Shown: positions 60,441 through 64,000 of the stretch, one piece after another
Numbering within the stretch: position 1 is the first letter of the stretch
Layout: every line of letters begins with the position of its first letter
Source: Rhodobacteraceae bacterium UBA6197
GTDB taxonomy: Bacteria; Pseudomonadota; Alphaproteobacteria; Rhodobacterales; Rhodobacteraceae
Length of the DNA stretch: 64,000 nucleotides
Reading direction: 5' to 3'
Assembly: GCA_002422085.1 (NCBI GenBank)
Contig: DISZ01000018.1
Location: forward strand, 440,962-504,961
Translations under genes and position numbers: made by a program
The notes under the pieces: generated by a model
Seen by the model: only the letters and a program-made list of their open reading frames with translations
Databases searched by the model: none
Told to the model about the DNA's origin: nothing

Positions 60441-60460
60441 TATCCGGGCCGCAAAAGGGC

Positions 60461-63400
60461 CTATTCCGCCAGCATCGCCTGCGGCTCAAGGCTGAGCGGA
60501 TGGCTCAGGTGCACCAGCATTTCCTTGGCGCAGACTTGCAGGAAATTGGCGCGCTCGACCGCCCAGTTCAGCAAGATCGCCTTGGCCTTCTGGCTGCCGG
60601 TCTCGGCGGCGTGACGCTCGATCAGGGTCTTCAGCTCCGCCTCCCAATGCGGGTGGCTGACCGCGCAGGTGACCAGGCTTTCCAGGTTCATATGGTTCTC
60701 GGCACAGCTGTCGGGGTCGTAAAGATAGGCCATGCCGCCGGTCATCCCGGCGCCAAAGTTGGCCCCGATCCGACCCAGAACCACCGCCACGCCGCCGGTC
60801 ATGTATTCACAGCCGTTGGTGCCGCAGCCCTCGATCACCACTTTCGCCCCCGAGTTGCGCACCGCGAAACGCTCGCCCGCACGACCTGCCGCGAACAGAT
60901 AGCCCTCGGTCGCGCCATAAAGCACGGTGTTGCCGATGATCGTGTTTTCGCTGGCGGTCAGCGGGCTGCCCATGGGTGGGCGCACCACGATGACGCCCCC
61001 CGACAGGCCCTTGCCAACATAGTCATTGGCATCGCCCGAGACCTCGATCTTCAGCCCCGGCGCGGCAAAGGCGCCCAGGCTCTGGCCGCAGGACCCGGTC
61101 AGCTTGACCGTCAGATGGTCGGGCTGAAGCGCGTTGCGCATGCCGAAGTTCTTGACGATATGGCTGCTGGCGCGGGTGCCGATGGTGCGGTGCGTGTTGC
61201 GCACGGCATAGCTCAGCTGCATCTTTTCGCCGTCCTCGAAGAAGCGCGCGCCATCGCGGATGATCTCGGCGTCCAGCGTGTCGGGCACATGGTTGCGCGG
61301 TTTCGAGCGGTCGTAGACGATCTTGTCCCAGCCATCGACGGTAATCAGCAAGGGGTTCAGGTCCAGATCATCCAGATGCGCCGAGCCACGGCTGACCTGC
61401 GTCAGCAGATCGGCGCGGCCGATCACCTCGTCCATGCTGCGCGCGCCGATCGAGGCCAGAATCTCGCGCACCTCTTGCGCGTAGAAGGTAATCAGGTTGA
61501 CCACCTTGTCGGCGCTGCCGGTGAACATCGCGCGCAGCCGTTCGTCCTGGGTGCAGACCCCGACCGGGCAGGTGTTGCTTTGGCACTGGCGCACCATGAT
61601 GCAGCCCATGGCGATCAGCGCGGCGGTGCCGATGCCGTATTCCTCGGCGCCCATCATCGCCGCCATGACGATATCGCGCCCGGTGCGCAAGCCCCCGTCG
61701 GTGCGCAGCGTCACCCGTTCGCGCAGCTTGTTCATCGCCAGAACCTGATGCGCCTCGGTCAGGCCCATTTCCCACGGCAGGCCGGCATATTTGATGCTGG
61801 TCGCCGGGCTCGCCCCGGTGCCGCCGTTATGGCCCGAAATCAGGATCACGTCGGCCTTGGCCTTGGCCACCCCGGCGGCAATCGTGCCGACCCCGGACGA
61901 GGCCACCAGCTTGACCGTCACCTTGGCGCGCGGGTTGATCTGCTTGAGGTCATAGATCAACTGCGCGAGGTCTTCGATGCTGTAGATGTCATGGTGCGGC
62001 GGCGGTGAAATCAGCATCACCCCCGGCGTCGAATGGCGCAGCCGCGCGATCAGCTCGGTCACCTTCATGCCGGGCAACTGGCCGCCCTCGCCGGGCTTGG
62101 CGCCCTGCGCGACCTTGATCTCCAGCTCTTCGCAGGCGTTCAGATATTCCGCCGTCACGCCAAAGCGACCCGAGGCCACCTGCTTGATCTTGGCGCTGGG
62201 GTTGTCGCCATTGGGCAGCGGCACATGATGCGCCGGGTCTTCGCCGCCCTCGCCGCTGTCGGATTTGGCGCCGATCCGGTTCATCGCGATGTTCAGCGTC
62301 ATATGGGCCTCGGGCGACAGCGCGCCAAGGCTCATCCCCGGCGTCACGAAACGCTTGCGGATCGAGGTGATGCTTTCCACCTCTTCGATCGGCACCGGCT
62401 TGGCCAGCGCCTTGATATCCAGCAGATCGCGGATGTGAATCGGCGGATTGGCCCGCATCATCGCGGAATACTGCTTCCAGATGTCAAAGCTGGCCTTTTC
62501 GCAGGCGGTCTGCAAAAGCTTCATGGTGTTGGCTTCCCAGGCGTGCTTTTCGCCCGATTGCCGCGCCTTGTAAAAGCCGCCGATCGGCATGATGTCGGCG
62601 CCGCCCAGCCAGCCCTTCGCGTGGACCTGTTCCAGCTTGTGCTGAATCCCGTGCAGCCCGATCCCCGAGATGCGGCTGTGCATGCCGGGGAAATATTCCG
62701 CCACCATGGCGCGCGACAGGCCCACCGCCTCAAAGTTCAGCCCGCCGCGATAGGACGACAGAACCGAGATCCCCATCTTCGACATGATCTTCAGCAAGCC
62801 GCCGTCGATCGCGTCGCGGTAGCGGCGCATCGCGTCGATCAACTCGCCCTCCAGCAGGCCGCGCTCGATCCGGTCATTGATGCTGTCTTGTGCCAGATAG
62901 GCGTTCACCGTGGTCGCGCCACAGCCGATCAGCACCGCAAAGTAATGCGGGTCAATGCATTCGGCGGCGCGGACGTTGACGCTGGTGAAAGTGCGCAGCC
63001 CCTTGCGGGTCAGCCAGCTATGCACCGCGCTGGTGGCCAGAATCATCGGCATCGCGACGCGGTCGGTGCCCTGATATTCATCGGTCAGCGCTAGGTGATT
63101 GGCGCCCGACCGCACCGCGTCTTCGGCCTCGTGGCGGATCCGCTCAAGCCCGTCGCGCAGCGCCTCCTGCCCCGCGCCAACCGGGAAGGTGCAGTCGATC
63201 ACCGTCACATTGCCGGCGAATTGCCGCATCATCGCGGCAAATTCCGCATTGGCGATGAACGGGCTTTCCAGCACCAGGATCTCGGTCTGGCTGCTGTCTT
63301 CGTCCAGCACGTTCTTGAGGTTGCCAAAGCGCGTCTTCAGGCTCATCACCCGGCTTTCGCGCAGGCTGTCGATCGGCGGGTTGGTGACCTGGCTGAAGTT

Positions 63401-64000
63401 CTGGCGGAAGAAATGGCTCAGCGGGCGGTATTGCCGCGACAGCACCGCCGGCGGTGTGTCGTCGCCCATGCTGGCGATCGTTTCCTTGCCGTCTTCGACC
63501 ATCGGCGCCAGAATCTGTTCCAGCTCTTCAAGGGTATAACCCGCCGCGATCTGGCGTTTGCGCAGATCCGAGCCGCTGAACAGGGCCGATTCCGGCACAT
63601 CCTTGAGGATCGCGTTCAGGTCGATGATCTTTGCGATCCAGTCGCCGAAGGGCTGGCTGTTGGCCAGACGGTCCTTGATCGCGGTGTCGCGGTAAAGCTT
63701 GCCGTCCTTCATGTCGACGGCAATCATCTGCCCCGGCCCCAGCGCGCCCTTTTCCACCACGTCATGTTCATCGACCGGCACCATGCCGACCTCAGAGCCG
63801 GCAATCAGCATGCCGTCGCCGGTCAGCACATAGCGCATCGGGCGCAGGCCGTTGCGGTCAAGCCCGCCGCAGACCCAGCGGCCATCGGTCATCGCCAGCG
63901 CGGCGGGGCCGTCCCACGGCTCCATCACCGCGTTGCAATAGGCATACATGTCGGCCCAGGCCTTGGGGATATCGGTGGTCGATTTCGACCAGGCCTCGGG
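60461..64000 (-). CDS. gltB: Glutamate synthase [NADPH] large subunit, C-terminal part (partial)
   Basis: Makes two glutamates from glutamine and 2-oxoglutarate. The last 1,179 residues are visible; the N-terminal amidotransferase domain lies mostly beyond 64000. Present: end of the glutaminase domain (MEPWDGPAALAMTDGRWVCGGLDRNGLRPMRY in parts), a central domain, the FMN barrel (GEGGEDPAHHVPLPNGDN, QVASGRFGVTAEYLN, LISGHNGGTGASPATSIKYAGLPWE), the 3Fe-4S cysteines in MVRQCQSNTCPVGVCTQDE, and the C-terminal GXGXG-type helix. It ends in a strong terminator, so gltD is not directly downstream. Confidence 0.95.
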   Translation of the reverse strand, partial: PEAWSKSTTDIPKAWADMYAYCNAVMEPWDGPAALAMTDGRWVCGGLDRNGLRPMRYVLTGDGMLIAGSEVGMVPVDEHDVVEKGALGPGQMIAVDMKDGKLYRDTAIKDRLANSQPFGDWIAKIIDLNAILKDVPESALFSGSDLRKRQIAAGYTLEELEQILAPMVEDGKETIASMGDDTPPAVLSRQYRPLSHFFRQNFSQVTNPPIDSLRESRVMSLKTRFGNLKNVLDEDSSQTEILVLESPFIANAEFAAMMRQFAGNVTVIDCTFPVGAGQEALRDGLERIRHEAEDAVRSGANHLALTDEYQGTDRVAMPMILATSAVHSWLTRKGLRTFTSVNVRAAECIDPHYFAVLIGCGATTVNAYLAQDSINDRIERGLLEGELIDAMRRYRDAIDGGLLKIMSKMGISVLSSYRGGLNFEAVGLSRAMVAEYFPGMHSRISGIGLHGIQHKLEQVHAKGWLGGADIMPIGGFYKARQSGEKHAWEANTMKLLQTACEKASFDIWKQYSAMMRANPPIHIRDLLDIKALAKPVPIEEVESITSIRKRFVTPGMSLGALSPEAHMTLNIAMNRIGAKSDSGEGGEDPAHHVPLPNGDNPSAKIKQVASGRFGVTAEYLNACEELEIKVAQGAKPGEGGQLPGMKVTELIARLRHSTPGVMLISPPPHHDIYSIEDLAQLIYDLKQINPRAKVTVKLVASSGVGTIAAGVAKAKADVILISGHNGGTGASPATSIKYAGLPWEMGLTEAHQVLAMNKLRERVTLRTDGGLRTGRDIVMAAMMGAEEYGIGTAALIAMGCIMVRQCQSNTCPVGVCTQDERLRAMFTGSADKVVNLITFYAQEVREILASIGARSMDEVIGRADLLTQVSRGSAHLDDLDLNPLLITVDGWDKIVYDRSKPRNHVPDTLDAEIIRDGARFFEDGEKMQLSYAVRNTHRTIGTRASSHIVKNFGMRNALQPDHLTVKLTGSCGQSLGAFAAPGLKIEVSGDANDYVGKGLSGGVIVVRPPMGSPLTASENTIIGNTVLYGATEGYLFAAGRAGERFAVRNSGAKVVIEGCGTNGCEYMTGGVAVVLGRIGANFGAGMTGGMAYLYDPDSCAENHMNLESLVTCAVSHPHWEAELKTLIERHAAETGSQKAKAILLNWAVERANFLQVCAKEMLVHLSHPLSLEPQAMLAE

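Noticed and set aside
60308..62008. A 566-codon plus-strand frame opposite gltB
   Set aside because: It lies fully antisense to a clear glutamate synthase with intact motifs. Its composition (H, Q, R, A) is that of a shadow frame.
1..64000. Prophage, insertion sequence, integron or defence island
   Set aside because: No integrase, transposase, phage structural or nuclease/restriction genes were seen, and gene order is that of core chromosome.

Overview
The window is a GC-rich, gene-dense stretch of an alphaproteobacterial chromosome, most likely from the Rhodobacteraceae (Rhodobacter/Paracoccus relatives). The strongest clues are a petP-petR-petA-petB-petC cluster, a TAXI-type TRAP transporter followed by a DUF1850 gene, the block rsfS-rlmH-(methyltransferase)-gpmI-envC-ctpA-rppH, and many four-base ATGA/GTGA gene overlaps. 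I see no phage, transposase, CRISPR array or plasmid function. Almost everything is core metabolism, envelope biogenesis and respiration.

Layout. 1-4.9 kb: amino-sugar and cell-wall recycling. murQ and a secreted protein run leftward; an N-acetylhexosamine kinase, a GntR/UTRA regulator, a SIS isomerase/deaminase and nagA run rightward from a shared control region holding two matching 17-bp sites. 5.1-8.7 kb: TAXI-TRAP solute transporter (binding protein, fused permease, DUF1850). 8.8-12.3 kb: nadA-nadB-nadC, de novo NAD synthesis. 12.3-14.1 kb: SGNH hydrolase plus GSCFA protein. 14.2-20.8 kb (minus): rppH, ctpA, envC, gpmI, a methyltransferase, rlmH, rsfS. 21.2-26.7 kb: leucine genes leuC, leuD, leuB, interrupted by a membrane protein and a secreted EEP-family protein. 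26.8-33.7 kb: Na/Pi cotransporter, EamA transporter, tRNA-Pro(CGG), MFS transporter, two glycosyltransferases (GT4 and GT29-like), asd. 34-41.5 kb: DUF4139 protein, ribbon-helix-helix protein, beta-carbonic anhydrase, M17 aminopeptidase with NlpC/P60 hydrolase, DUF2794, cytochrome c', two small I78-type lipoproteins. 41.6-45.1 kb: glutathione-dependent formaldehyde dehydrogenase, NYN/OST-HTH protein, TetR regulator, GT2 glycosyltransferase. 45.1-49.6 kb: aroC, then a TPP riboswitch and thiBPQ. 49.7-53.8 kb: cytochrome bc1 (petABC) with petPR. 54-60.2 kb: ilvE, a small protein, EamA transporter, DUF1294, queG, an FzlA-like GST, mtgA, a Hint-domain protein. 60.4-64 kb: 3' part of gltB, running off the window.

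The less ordinary content is mostly non-coding: a dispersed near-20-bp motif seen four times in the first 12 kb, three of them inside genes with rare codons; a family of intergenic repeats built on ATATCCCCGCCGGAGG, mostly at gene ends; three short tandem repeats; a candidate structured RNA at 40.2 kb with its own terminator; and an odd start region for rsfS. I found no clearly new multi-gene system. The best candidates for new biology are the dispersed motif, the 40.2-kb RNA candidate, the direct-repeat nag operators and the GSCFA/SGNH pair. All assignments come from reading sequence and recalled family features; no database search was run.
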